In this document: positions 1-8,244 of the stretch, piece after piece | How the letters are laid out: each line of letters starts with the position of its first letter | How positions within the stretch are numbered: the first letter of the stretch is position 1 | Assembly (NCBI RefSeq): GCF_003048535.1 | Contig: NZ_PIRQ01000006.1 | Coordinates: 1-64,000 of the forward strand | Reading direction: 5' to 3' | DNA: 64,000 nt | From: Campylobacter concisus | GTDB taxonomy: Bacteria > Campylobacterota > Campylobacteria > Campylobacterales > Campylobacteraceae | Made by a program: the position numbers and the translations under genes | Notes under the pieces: model-generated | The model's database searches: none | Told to the model about the DNA's origin: nothing | What the model saw: the letters and a program-made list of their open reading frames with translations, nothing else

Positions 1-22
1 AATATACAAGGAATTAGATAGG

Positions 23-112
23 TGGCCGGGAGATAGGGATTCGAACCCCAGGAGGCTTTCACACCTCAACGGTTTTCAAGACCGCCGCTTTCGACCGCTC
101 AGCCATCTCCCG
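23..112 (-). tRNA. tRNA-Ser (anticodon TGA)
   Basis: The reverse complement folds as a class II tRNA with a long variable arm. The 7-bp acceptor stem pairs CGGGAGA with TCTCCCG, followed by discriminator G and an encoded CCA. The anticodon loop holds TGA, giving serine. It is the last of four minus-strand tRNA genes (Gly, Leu, Cys, Ser) and is separated from tRNA-Cys by a small lipoprotein gene. Confidence 0.97.
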
Positions 113-170
113 AATTAAAGATTTGTGATTATAACCAACTTTGCTTAAAATTTACTATAATCTATAAAAT

Positions 171-326
171 TTACTCTGTTTTTTCTTTAATATATGTAGC
201 TCCATCATTTATCTTTTCTTTGGTCCATTCTTTAGCATTATGAGTATCTTCTTTTACACCATGCCAAGTATTTGAACAACCAGCCACAAAAAATGCTATA
301 AACACTGCTAAAAGTAAATTTCTCAC
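171..326 (-). CDS. entericidin-like small lipoprotein (51 aa, GTG start)
   Basis: A 51-residue protein reads from a GTG start preceded by a GAAGGAAT ribosome site. Residues 4-16 are hydrophobic and run into a lipobox VAGC (Cys17), so lipidation by the Lgt/LspA route and membrane anchoring are expected. The mature part (NTWHGVKEDTHNAKEW) is a short amphipathic helix of the kind seen in the entericidin A/B family, small lipoproteins linked to envelope stress and toxin-antidote pairs in enterobacteria. The gene lies inside the tRNA cluster between tRNA-Cys and tRNA-Ser on the same strand. Family assignment rests on size, lipobox and the helix pattern; no partner gene is visible beside it. Confidence 0.75.
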   Translation of the reverse strand: MRNLLLAVFIAFFVAGCSNTWHGVKEDTHNAKEWTKEKINDGATYIKEKTE

Positions 327-358
327 TGTTATTCCTTCGAGTAGTTATTTTTGAAATT

Positions 359-432
359 TGGAGGCGACACCCGGATTCGAACCGGGGATCAAAGCTTTGC
401 AGGCTCATGCCTTACCACTTGGCCATGTCGCC
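359..432 (-). tRNA. tRNA-Cys (anticodon GCA)
   Basis: The reverse complement begins GGCGACATGGCC and ends TGTCGCCTCCA, giving a 7-bp acceptor stem with encoded CCA. The anticodon in the CCTGCAAAG loop is GCA. It is the third gene of the minus-strand tRNA series, six bases after tRNA-Leu. Confidence 0.97.
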
Positions 433-438
433 ATATCG

Positions 439-525
439 TGGTGCCCGAGACCGGACTTGAACCGGTACGGTAAAAACTACCGAGGGATTTTAAGTCCCTT
501 GCGTCTACCATTCCGCCACTCGGGC
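439..525 (-). tRNA. tRNA-Leu (anticodon TAA)
   Basis: The acceptor stem is GCCCGAG paired with CTCGGGC, followed by ACCA, and there is a long class II variable arm. The loop CTTAAAA places TAA at the anticodon. It lies between tRNA-Gly and tRNA-Cys with very short spacers, so the three are probably one transcript. Confidence 0.97.
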
Positions 526-533
526 TAAGTTAA

Positions 534-608
534 TGGAGCGGGAAACGAGATTCGAACTCGCGACCCCAACCTTGGCAAGGTTGTGCTCTACCCCTGAGCT
601 ATTCCCGC
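534..608 (-). tRNA. tRNA-Gly (anticodon GCC)
   Basis: The reverse complement starts GCGGGAATAGCTCAGG and ends TTCCCGCTCCA. The anticodon loop TTGCCAA gives GCC. It is the first gene of the minus-strand tRNA run; a TAATAT -10 element lies just upstream. Confidence 0.97.
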
Positions 609-621
609 GTTAAAGTTTGCA

Positions 622-628
622 ATATTAT
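622..628 (-). promoter_or_regulatory. probable -10 element of the tRNA-Gly/Leu/Cys(/Ser) transcript
   Basis: Reading the minus strand, GGATAATATT sits about 14 bases before the first base of tRNA-Gly within AT-rich DNA, the usual place for a sigma-70 -10 box of a stable RNA gene. No clear -35 is seen, which is normal for Campylobacter vegetative promoters. Confidence 0.45.
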
Positions 629-693
629 CCAAAAATTGCTTAAAATTTTATTTTACTAAAACGAATTTCAAAATATTGTAAGCCATAAAAAGA

Positions 694-699
694 TAAAAT
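694..699 (+). promoter_or_regulatory. probable -10 element of tRNA-Ala
   Basis: TAAAAT in the context AGATAAAATGCC lies 14 bases before the 5' end of tRNA-Ala. Position and sequence fit a sigma-70 -10 box. It is inferred only from spacing and consensus. Confidence 0.4.
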
Positions 700-713
700 G
701 CCAAAATCTATTT

Positions 714-789
<76 letters not shown>

Positions 790-1007
790 TAAATCTAAAT
801 ACATCTATCATTATTTATACCTTACTGCAAAAATAACTTTTTACCAAAAAAATAAGATACCAATATGTAAAAATTTAATGGGTAATTGATATTAAGACCC
901 TTACCAACATTAGTAAAAGTTAATAACTAAAAAATAATTTTATAAATTTTTATCTTGCTTTAACAAAAAATAAAATAATATTCGCTATTAAAATTTAAAG
1001 GAAAAAA

Positions 1008-2135
1008 ATGTTTTTAAAAAGAGGAAAAATTATTTTCAACATCCACCTAATAATCGGTCTAATCGCTGCTATACCGCTACTTATCATGACGCTTATGGCA
1101 CCATTTGCCTCATATAGAAACGAGATAAAAGAAGCCATAAACGACAAATATATAAATTTAGCGGCAAGCGAGAAGCCAAATTTAAGTCTAAGTGAGATCC
1201 TCGCCAAGGCAAAAGACAAGATCAAATTTGACACGCTTGAAAACGTGCAAATCGGCGGCGAAAACAAAGCTTATAGCATCAGCGTTACTAAAGACAAAAA
1301 GCTCTTAAATTTCTTCATCGATCCCCGCACCGGCGAGGTGATCAGCGAAGACTGGGGCGAGAAAACTCGCATGATAATACTAAGCCTACATAGAAATTTA
1401 GGCCTTGCTCTGCTTGATAGCAAAGTCCCAGCCAACATCGGCAAGCAAATAGTCGCCATTAGCTCCATCATCATGGCGCTTCTTGCCATCAGCGGCCTCA
1501 TCCTCTACGCACCAGCAATCAAGCGAAATTTACTAAATTCGCTAAAGATCAAAACAAACGCCAAGGGCTACGCCTGCTTTTACAACCTCCACACGAGCCT
1601 TGGCACCTACGTGGCGATCCTGCTTGTCGTGATGTCGCTAACTGGTCTTTACTGGTCTTATGGCTGGGTCAGAAACAGCGTAAATAGCATATTTTTCGAG
1701 CTAAAACCAAGCCAAGCGCAAAGGGTAATGCCTCAAAGAAATTTAATCCCAATAAGCGATGAGAAATTTAAAGAGATCGAGACTGCGGAGCAAATTTTTA
1801 AAGACAATGTCACACTAGAGCTAAAATCACTCACGATAAATGTGCCTGAAAACAACCAAAGCACCTACACCATAAACTACGAAACTAGCGAGAGCCAAGT
1901 GGGCAAACTAAAGCTTGACGCGAGCGCTGGTAAGATCAAAGAAAACAAGCTTGTTAGCAAGGCTGAAAGCATCCCAGAGGCAAAAAGGGCTGGCCGCAAG
2001 GTGCTTAGCCTGCACACTGGAGAGATGTTTGGCGAGATCGGTCAGATCGTCTTTGCCATCTCTTGCGTGATCGCCGTTTTACTAATAATAACTGGCTTTT
2101 TGATGACCATAAAAAGGGCAAAGCCATATAAATAA
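1008..2135 (+). CDS. PepSY-associated transmembrane protein
   Basis: The 375-residue inner-membrane protein has predicted membrane helices near residues 11-31, 146-168, 197-217 and 344-366. Two periplasmic stretches lie between them (about 35-140 and 220-340), each with a PepSY-like alternating pattern. Histidines next to the helices recur in the same setting (LHRN at 128, LHTS at 195, LHTG at 336), typical of the PepSY_TM family and suggestive of heme or metal binding. Members often accompany siderophore or metal receptors and some are ferric-siderophore reductases. Here no receptor is adjacent, so the substrate is unknown. The ATG follows AAAGGAAAAAA. It is probably a single-gene transcript; nrdB follows after 67 bases. 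Confidence 0.8.
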   Translation: MFLKRGKIIFNIHLIIGLIAAIPLLIMTLMAPFASYRNEIKEAINDKYINLAASEKPNLSLSEILAKAKDKIKFDTLENVQIGGENKAYSISVTKDKKLLNFFIDPRTGEVISEDWGEKTRMIILSLHRNLGLALLDSKVPANIGKQIVAISSIIMALLAISGLILYAPAIKRNLLNSLKIKTNAKGYACFYNLHTSLGTYVAILLVVMSLTGLYWSYGWVRNSVNSIFFELKPSQAQRVMPQRNLIPISDEKFKEIETAEQIFKDNVTLELKSLTINVPENNQSTYTINYETSESQVGKLKLDASAGKIKENKLVSKAESIPEAKRAGRKVLSLHTGEMFGEIGQIVFAISCVIAVLLIITGFLMTIKRAKPYK

Positions 2136-2202
2136 AAGTAAATTTTTACCTTGCTTTGGGTAAGATTTTAAGAAATTTTTACCACAAACAAGAGAGAAAT
2201 TT

Positions 2203-3225
2203 ATGAACAGAAAACGCATCTACAACCCAAGTTCAAATGAAAATTTGACCGACAGAAGAGTCTTTAACGGCAACCCACATGGGATTTTAAATTTCACCAA
2301 GGCAAAATACGAGTGGGCGTTAAAGCTCTGGGACCTCATGGAGGCAAATACCTGGTTTCCAAAAGAGGTCGATACCACAGACGACGTGCGCGACTACGCC
2401 TACAACCTCACAGAGGCTGAAAAACGTATGTACGACCTCGTCTGGAGCCAGCTCATCTCGATGGATAGCTTTCAGACAAACAACCTAGCAGATAACATCA
2501 ACCCTTACATCACCGCACCAGAGATCAACGCCGTGCTAAGCCGCCAAGCCTACGAAGAGGCAAACCACAGTAAGTCTTACGCTGTCATGGTCGAGGCGAT
2601 CTGTGATAATACCGACCTGATCTATGAGATGGAGAAGCACGACGATGTATTGCGTGAGAAAAATGACTACATCTCAAGCGTCTATGAGGAGCTTGCAGGC
2701 GAAGTGACTGATGAGAAGCTACTTCTTGCGATGGTGGCAAATCAAATTTTAGAGGGTATCTACTTTTACAGCGGCTTTACAGCGATCTACGCTCTAGCTC
2801 GCGCAGGCAAGATGCTAGGCTCAGCGCAGATGATCCGCTTTATCCAACGCGACGAGATCACGCACCTGCTTTTGTTTCAAAACATGATAAATTCAGTCCG
2901 CAAAGAGAGGCCTGACCTTTTCACGCCTGAGACTGAGGCGAAAATTTATGATATGTTTGAAAAAGCTGGAAATTTAGAGATAAAATGGGGCAAATATATC
3001 ACCCAAAACCAAATAATGGGCTTTACAGACGACATCATCGAGCAGTACATCCACTATCTCATCGACCAACGCCTAGTTGCAATCGGTCTAAAACGCAAAT
3101 ATAACGTTGCTCACCCGATCAAATGGGTCGATGACTTTGCGAAATTTAACGACCAAAAGTCAAATTTCTTTGAAGCAAAGGTGACAAACTACAGTAAAGG
3201 AAGTATTAGCTTTGATGACTTTTAA
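2203..3225 (+). CDS. nrdB: ribonucleoside-diphosphate reductase, class Ia beta subunit
   Basis: NrdB carries the diiron-tyrosyl radical that starts reduction of ribonucleoside diphosphates in the cytoplasm with NrdA. The 340 residues match the family length. Metal and radical residues are visible: Asp88, then E119-x2-H122-x3-Y126 (ligands plus radical tyrosine), Glu184, and E218-x2-H221. The acidic C-terminus SFDDF is the expected docking tail for NrdA. The partner nrdA lies about 31 kb away on the opposite strand (34327-36702), so the two subunits are not co-transcribed. Its last 11 bases overlap the ATG of the frameshifted lipoprotein gene that follows. Confidence 0.97.
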   Translation: MNRKRIYNPSSNENLTDRRVFNGNPHGILNFTKAKYEWALKLWDLMEANTWFPKEVDTTDDVRDYAYNLTEAEKRMYDLVWSQLISMDSFQTNNLADNINPYITAPEINAVLSRQAYEEANHSKSYAVMVEAICDNTDLIYEMEKHDDVLREKNDYISSVYEELAGEVTDEKLLLAMVANQILEGIYFYSGFTAIYALARAGKMLGSAQMIRFIQRDEITHLLLFQNMINSVRKERPDLFTPETEAKIYDMFEKAGNLEIKWGKYITQNQIMGFTDDIIEQYIHYLIDQRLVAIGLKRKYNVAHPIKWVDDFAKFNDQKSNFFEAKVTNYSKGSISFDDF

Positions 3226-3707
3226 AAATAGTATCTTAGCCCTCGCATGCGTGCTTTTTGTAGGGTGTGCTAGCAGTAGCAGCCAGAGGGCGATTGACAT
3301 AACAAATAAGGATCTATTAAATAAGTTTTAACCCTTACATACTTGTCAAAACAGACGAAACCAAATATGCTATCATCTACCAAAGCATGCCAGCTGGCGA
3401 TATCCGGCCAAGCCTTGCACCTATTGGATCGGCTCTTTTTGTCGATGTTTTAAAGCAGATAAATAGGGTATGTAACTTTAAATCCGCCGACCTAAAAGAG
3501 ACTAGAGTGGTATATTTTGACGATAAAACCTCGTTTTCGTATGAAGTCTGGGTCTTTAACGACCCGCTTTCAGAGCGTGATAACAAGACTACGGCCATAA
3601 CAGTTTTGCTAAAGCCAACGCCTGAAATTGGCGGGACGGATATGGATTTTAGAATTCCGGAAAATTGCCATGCGCCAAAGCAAACTATATTTGTATTTGG
3701 AAAATAA
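3215..3707 (+). pseudogene. frameshifted lipoprotein gene downstream of nrdB
   Basis: An ATG at 3215, overlapping the end of nrdB, starts a 38-codon frame with a lipoprotein signal (LACVLFVGC, lipidated Cys near residue 17). It stops at 3331 in TTTTAACCC. The sequence continues without stops in another frame to 3707, as NPYILVKTDETKYAIIYQS and then a 106-residue stretch from 3387. Removing one T from the TTTT run near 3326-3329 joins both parts into one protein of about 163 residues. I do not recognise the family. Either the gene is broken, the T run is a slippage switch, or this is a sequencing error. If not joined, the 3387 ATG has no good ribosome site. The next gene starts directly after the stop. 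Confidence 0.7.
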
Positions 3708-4475
3708 ATGAGCGAAAATTTAAACCTGATAAGCCTAACTTTAAAGGCAAAAAGTGCTACCGAGCGGCTAGAAGAGCTTGCAAATTTAGTTGAAGCAGCA
3801 CCTGAAAATTCACTCCTGCTTGCAAGCGAGCTTTGCATCAGCGGATATGACTTTGACGGCTTTTTTACTGGGGCGAACAAAGCGATGCTTGGTGGCATGA
3901 TAGGTAGCTTTGATGCGATGCTGCTTGAACGCTTGCAAGAGGCACTTAGTCCAGATAAATTTCTTGGTTTTACGCACCTTACTAGCCTAAACAAAAGCGC
4001 AGGGCTCGCTCAAATTTCAAATCTAAATCCGCACCAACCAAAAATTTATAACGAATTTTTACTTCTTAACTCAAATAACGTCTTTCATTCGCAGTTTAAA
4101 GCCGAACTTTTTAGGCCAAATTTGGAGCATGAAATTTTTACTGCCGGCGATGTGGACGAGATAAATGCCTTTGATTTTAGAGGGCTAAAGCTTGGCGTGC
4201 TAATCTGTTTTGAACTACGCGATAGCACACTTTGGGCAAAGCTAAAAGGATGTGACATCATCATGGTACCAGCCATGTGGGGTAAGGCTAGAGAGGATGC
4301 TTATCTTAGCCTTTGCAAGGCTCTAGCTATCGCAAACAACTGCTACGTCATGATCTCAAGCTCGCTAGATCTTGAGATCACTGGGGTCTTTTTGCCAGAT
4401 GGCATTCTAGAGCAAAGTGCGGTTTTTGACGCAAATTTGATCGCACAGATAAAGAAAAATTTAGGGCTTTTATAA
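3708..4475 (+). CDS. nitrilase-superfamily carbon-nitrogen hydrolase
   Basis: The 255-residue protein has the nitrilase catalytic triad at the expected spacing: Glu41 in ASELCISGY, Lys131 in QFKAELF and Cys167 in GVLICFELRD. The fold hydrolyses carbon-nitrogen bonds in amides or nitriles through a cysteine thioester. The length fits the short omega-amidase or formamidase-like branch rather than true nitrilases. The start codon directly follows the stop of the broken lipoprotein gene, so the two were probably co-transcribed. The substrate cannot be told from the sequence. Confidence 0.85.
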   Translation: MSENLNLISLTLKAKSATERLEELANLVEAAPENSLLLASELCISGYDFDGFFTGANKAMLGGMIGSFDAMLLERLQEALSPDKFLGFTHLTSLNKSAGLAQISNLNPHQPKIYNEFLLLNSNNVFHSQFKAELFRPNLEHEIFTAGDVDEINAFDFRGLKLGVLICFELRDSTLWAKLKGCDIIMVPAMWGKAREDAYLSLCKALAIANNCYVMISSSLDLEITGVFLPDGILEQSAVFDANLIAQIKKNLGLL

Positions 4476-4490
4476 ATTTTAAGATAAGTT

Positions 4491-4519
4491 TTAAATCGTA
4501 TAATAACGATTTAATTTTT
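4491..4519 (+). promoter_or_regulatory. inverted repeat around a TATAAT box before pcm (promoter/operator or AT-rich terminator)
   Basis: Positions 4491-4499 (TTAAATCGT) and 4506-4514 (ACGATTTAA) form a perfect 9-bp inverted repeat around ATAATA. A TATAAT hexamer lies at 4499-4504, well placed for pcm (start 4536), and TTTTTATTT follows the right arm, which would also suit termination of the upstream amidase transcript. Both readings are possible. Confidence 0.5.
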
Positions 4520-4535
4520 ATTTAGGATATAAATT

Positions 4536-5168
4536 TTGACCCAACTAGAAGCGATAAAATGCCAAAATTTAGCTAGCGATATAGCCGACGAGATCACGCT
4601 AAGTCCGCTTTTGTTCGATACGATAGCTACCACTGAGCGCGAAATTTTTGTACCAATCACTGCACATGCTTATAAACTTGACGCTCAGCCAATACTGGGC
4701 AATCAATGGATCAGCTCACCGCTAACCGTTGCAAAAATGACGATGGCACTAGAGTGCGAAAATACGGACAACATCCTAGAGATAGGCTGCGGTAGTGGCT
4801 ATCAAGCAGCTATTTTAAGCAAACTTGCACATAGAATTTTTAGCGTCGAGCGAATAGAGAAACTAGCCATGGAGGCGAAAAAACGCTTCGAGGCACTAAA
4901 AATAAAAAACGTACATGTAAGATATGATGATGGCAACAATGGCTGGCGAAGCTACGCACCATTTGATCGTATCTTGCTCTCGGCAGCTGCTGATGAGATC
5001 TCGCCAAATTTATTTAAGCAGCTTAAAAATGGTGGAATTTTAGTAGCTCCAATGAAGAAGGATGGCAAGCAATTTATCGCTAAATTTAAAAAAGATAAAG
5101 ATGGAAATCTAGAAAAAGAGTACTTGGATGAGTGCCTTTTTGTGCCACTTCTTGAAGGTAGAGAGTAG
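4536..5168 (+). CDS. pcm: protein-L-isoaspartate O-methyltransferase
   Basis: Pcm repairs isomerised aspartyl residues in ageing cytoplasmic proteins by S-adenosylmethionine-dependent methylation. The 210-residue length matches the family. The SAM-binding glycine loop is EIGCGSGYQAA (about residues 82-92), and the substrate-side motif WISSPLTVAKM lies near residues 58-68. The start is TTG at 4536 with AGGA eight bases upstream; no ATG lies upstream in frame after the inverted repeat. It is followed by a convergent gene. Confidence 0.93.
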   Translation: MTQLEAIKCQNLASDIADEITLSPLLFDTIATTEREIFVPITAHAYKLDAQPILGNQWISSPLTVAKMTMALECENTDNILEIGCGSGYQAAILSKLAHRIFSVERIEKLAMEAKKRFEALKIKNVHVRYDDGNNGWRSYAPFDRILLSAAADEISPNLFKQLKNGGILVAPMKKDGKQFIAKFKKDKDGNLEKEYLDECLFVPLLEGRE

Positions 5169-5175
5169 CCCAAAA

Positions 5176-5199
5176 TAAGGCAAAGCCTAAGGCCTTACC
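5176..5199. terminator. weak convergent hairpin between pcm and the outer-membrane barrel gene
   Basis: TAAGGC and GCCTTA can pair across a ten-base loop in the 37-base space between the two convergent genes. The stem is short and has no strong T run, so it is a possible bidirectional terminator only. Confidence 0.35.
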
Positions 5200-5205
5200 T
5201 AAAGG

Positions 5206-5790
5206 TTAGAATTTATAAGTATAGCCTGTATAAATTCCTATAGTCGTATCTCTTAGCTGAGCTCCGCTATTTTTCTTATAAAAAGTCTTATCAGCTTTTA
5301 AGCCAAACTCGATCGCGTTATGTTCGTCAAATGAGTAAATACCGCCCGCTTTTGCGCCAACTAGCAAGCCTTTGAAATTTTTCTTACTTGTTTCGTTATT
5401 AAATCTCTCTCTAACGCTCAAGTAGCCAAGACCTGTGTATCCACCAAGAACGGCTTTAAAATTTTCAGTGATATTTGGCGTATAATCAATACCGCCTAGA
5501 AATTTATGCTTACTCCATTTTGCATCTGATTCACCAGCATTTTTCCTGGCTTTAAAGTCATAATAATAACCACCATAAGCTCTATAGCTGTCAAAATCAT
5601 AACCGCCATAAAAGCCAAGACCATAGTGACCTTTTTTGAAGTTATTTTTCTCACTACTTGCTATGTTTTTTGTTTTGATTTTTGAGTTAAACGAGTAATC
5701 ACTTTCACCACCAACAAATGCGCCTTGAGCTAGTGCCACTGAGCTTACCAAAGCTAGAACCAAGCTTGATTTTACAAGTAAATTTTTCAT
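5206..5790 (-). CDS. small outer-membrane beta-barrel protein
   Basis: The 194-residue protein has a clear signal peptide (MKNLLVKSSLVLALVSSVALA, cleavage near 21). The rest alternates aromatic and small residues in the manner of short beta strands (YGLGFYGGYDF, YRAYGGYYYDF, IGIYTGYTYKF). It ends in an aromatic Phe, the classic signal for outer-membrane insertion by Bam. The size suggests an eight-stranded barrel of the OmpW/OmpA-barrel type; no periplasmic domain is present. The function is unknown: a structural or adhesive surface protein is the likely role. It has its own promoter region and no obvious operon partner. Confidence 0.7.
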   Translation of the reverse strand: MKNLLVKSSLVLALVSSVALAQGAFVGGESDYSFNSKIKTKNIASSEKNNFKKGHYGLGFYGGYDFDSYRAYGGYYYDFKARKNAGESDAKWSKHKFLGGIDYTPNITENFKAVLGGYTGLGYLSVRERFNNETSKKNFKGLLVGAKAGGIYSFDEHNAIEFGLKADKTFYKKNSGAQLRDTTIGIYTGYTYKF

Positions 5791-5956
5791 ACCTCTCCTT
5801 TAAAAAATTTCTGAGATTTTACATCTAAGCTTTTAATCTATATAAAATTTAAATTTAATAAGAAATTTTATACCAAGTGCCAATTTATTGCTAATGGTAA
5901 ATGTAGTAAGCGTGAGTATTGTTAAGAATATAAGAGTAAAAATACTTAAATTTAGC

Positions 5957-5984
5957 ACGGCTTTAGGGCAAATCCTAAGCCCGT
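5957..5984 (-). terminator. hairpin downstream of the copper-type TonB receptor
   Basis: On the minus strand, GGGCTTAGG and CCTAAAGCC pair with a single bulged base about 30 bases after the receptor stop. The following sequence is AT-rich but the T run is poor. It probably ends the receptor transcript. Confidence 0.45.
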
Positions 5985-6012
5985 AGCCATGCCAAATTTA
6001 TTAAGTTACGCC

Positions 6013-8019
6013 CTAAAAATGCACCTTAAATTTCGCCCAAAAGCTTCTGCCCGGCTCATAAAGCCTCGTGCCGTTTGGGATAGTCTCGTAGCCTGCGATA
6101 CCGCCGCCGTAGCCGCCTTTTGAGTTATGATAGGCGTATTTGGCATCGTTTAGGTTTTCCGCCGCTAGCAAAAATTGATAATTTTTGTATTTATAGCCCG
6201 CGCTTAGCCCCAGCGTCCAAAAACTATCGCTTTTGCCAAGATCCATACCGCCCACGTCGCCGTAGCCTTTTTGCGCGCGGTTTTGCGATGCATTAGCGTA
6301 GAAGTCGGCTTTGACGAACCAGTCTGGCTTTTCTAGGCCGGCGCTTAGTTTAAACGTTAGAGGAGAAACCTTAGGCAGCGCATCGCCGTCTTTTAGGCCG
6401 CCCGCGTTTTTAGTCACCTTGCCGTAGACGTAGGATACGCCGGCACCCAGTCTAAATATATCGGCCAGTAGCGTATCGCCCTCGATCTCGCCGCCGTATA
6501 GTAAGGCATCGGTATTAAATACGTTTGAAGACATACCCATAGGGTTATACTTTATCATTATGTAATCATCCATCTTTGAGACGAAGAAATTTGCGTTTAG
6601 TTCGTAGTTTTTATCTTTTAGCACTGCGCCAAAATCCAGCTGAGTATTTTTTTCTTTACGTAGCTCTAAGTTCGGGTCCTTATTTGTTTCCCAGTGATCA
6701 GGCAGTCTTTGTGCATGCCCTAGCCCTGCATAAAGCGTTAAATTTTGCAGATATTTTTCGTATCTAAAAAAGCCTGAGAATAAATTTTCGCTCCTACTTT
6801 TATGCGTTAGTAATTGCTTTCTCTCGCCCGCGTCCAGCCTAAGTCCGCCAAAAAGCCCGTAGTCGTTTTCAAGGACGTATTCATTTTGAGTGTATATCGT
6901 TTTATACGTTACCTTGCGCTCTTTTACGTGCGGCTTTGATAGAGCGGCGTCCATAACGGCTTTAGGCACACCGGCTCCGCCCGTTCCGGCGCCTCGCCAT
7001 TTAAAGGAGTCTTGCGAATATCCAGCACCAAGGTAGCTCGTTAGATTATCGAAATTTAACTCGCCTTCTAGCTTAAAGCCGTACATATCTCGTATCGGGT
7101 GACTGATGCTATATCCTCTGCCCATTGCGTTACCAGGCACTATCGGACGCACCGGACGCATGGTAAAGTTATCCATTATGTGATCGATTTGATGATAATA
7201 CGAGCTTAGCCTGATCTTGTGCTCGCCGACGTCTTGTTCAAATTTTAGTCCGAAAGACTTGCGGTCAAACTGCACGCCGTCTCTCATCCTATCGGCATAC
7301 GCCGCTTCTCCATTACCCAGGTCCGCGCTTAGCTGCAATGCGGTAGTATCCGTGGGTGTTAGCGTACCCACGAGTGAGACGCTGTTGCGTTTATAGTGCG
7401 TATGCATTTTCTGTCCGTCGCCGCTTTTATAATCGCCACTCTGGTAGTGCCCGCCAGAAATTTCTAAGCTGCCCAGCTCGTTGCCCGCCGCTACGTCTGC
7501 AGCAGTTTCAAATCTTCTAAAACTACCACCCAGCACGCTTACGTTTCCTCCGAAGCTCGGTTTTGAAAGCCTTGCTATCTCTCTATCGAAAAATATACCA
7601 CCGCTAATGAGCGCGCCGTATCTGACGTCTTGCGGGCCTTTTACGATGCGAACCGAGCTATAATTTTGTGCCGAGATGTAGGTGATGGGCGTATCCATGC
7701 GCATGCCGCAACCGCCGTTTAGCGTGCTACCGTCGATCAGCACCGGCAGTCTGGCCGCCGTCTGCGAGCGGTAATAAACCTCGCTGCCGCCTCCGCCCTT
7801 GCGCTCCATCGTAAAGCCGCTCAAATTTAAAAGCGATTTAGCGATGTCGCCGTTTTCTAGTATCGCGCCTTTGCCCACTATTTGAGCCTTTGTCGGTTCG
7901 TCAAGAACGGACTTTTGTATCTTTGCGGAAACGGTAACCGGAGCCAGGTCTATCGTTTCTTCAGCACCAAGCATTAAATTTGGTACTAGAGCAAATGCTA
8001 AAACGTAAGAAATTTTCAT
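6013..8019 (-). CDS. TonB-dependent copper receptor (OprC/NosA type)
   Basis: The 668-residue outer-membrane receptor has a signal peptide (about 1-18), a plug domain (about 25-150) and a 22-strand-size barrel ending in Phe. The plug segment with DGSTLNGGCGMRMDTPITY and VRIVKGPQDVRYG resembles the TonB-copper (OprC/NosA) family. The OprC copper site, described as CxxxM plus HxM, is seen here as Cys104-x3-Met108 and His280-Ile-Met282. Energy would come from TonB/ExbBD elsewhere. Base use is clearly richer in G+C than the flanking genes, with many GCC/CCG/CGC triplets, so recent transfer from a higher-G+C relative is likely. Copper is inferred from motifs; an iron-chelate receptor is the alternative. 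Confidence 0.8.
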   Translation of the reverse strand: MKISYVLAFALVPNLMLGAEETIDLAPVTVSAKIQKSVLDEPTKAQIVGKGAILENGDIAKSLLNLSGFTMERKGGGGSEVYYRSQTAARLPVLIDGSTLNGGCGMRMDTPITYISAQNYSSVRIVKGPQDVRYGALISGGIFFDREIARLSKPSFGGNVSVLGGSFRRFETAADVAAGNELGSLEISGGHYQSGDYKSGDGQKMHTHYKRNSVSLVGTLTPTDTTALQLSADLGNGEAAYADRMRDGVQFDRKSFGLKFEQDVGEHKIRLSSYYHQIDHIMDNFTMRPVRPIVPGNAMGRGYSISHPIRDMYGFKLEGELNFDNLTSYLGAGYSQDSFKWRGAGTGGAGVPKAVMDAALSKPHVKERKVTYKTIYTQNEYVLENDYGLFGGLRLDAGERKQLLTHKSRSENLFSGFFRYEKYLQNLTLYAGLGHAQRLPDHWETNKDPNLELRKEKNTQLDFGAVLKDKNYELNANFFVSKMDDYIMIKYNPMGMSSNVFNTDALLYGGEIEGDTLLADIFRLGAGVSYVYGKVTKNAGGLKDGDALPKVSPLTFKLSAGLEKPDWFVKADFYANASQNRAQKGYGDVGGMDLGKSDSFWTLGLSAGYKYKNYQFLLAAENLNDAKYAYHNSKGGYGGGIAGYETIPNGTRLYEPGRSFWAKFKVHF

Positions 8020-8187
8020 GTTTAGTCCTATGAAATTAATATTTAAAATTAAAATTAAAGCAAAAATGAACTTAAATAAAATATAAATATTTATATAACA
8101 TTAATTTTACAATACAGAAATTTGAATCAAATAGTATTATTTTAGTTGGACTACATTAAATATATAAAGAAACGATTTTGGTGAATT

Positions 8188-8238
8188 AAACCGAAGCAAT
8201 CTCGGTTTCATTAAAATTTAGCATTATAAAACCGAGAT
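8188..8238 (-). terminator. overlapping hairpins downstream of recJ
   Basis: Three related arms occur: AAACCGA (8188-8194), ATCTCGGTTT (8199-8208) and AAACCGAGAT (8229-8238). The middle arm can pair perfectly with either neighbour, forming a 7-bp or a 10-bp stem that exclude each other. Placed 7-57 bases after the recJ stop, they probably terminate recJ. Confidence 0.5.
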
Positions 8239-8244
8239 AAAATT

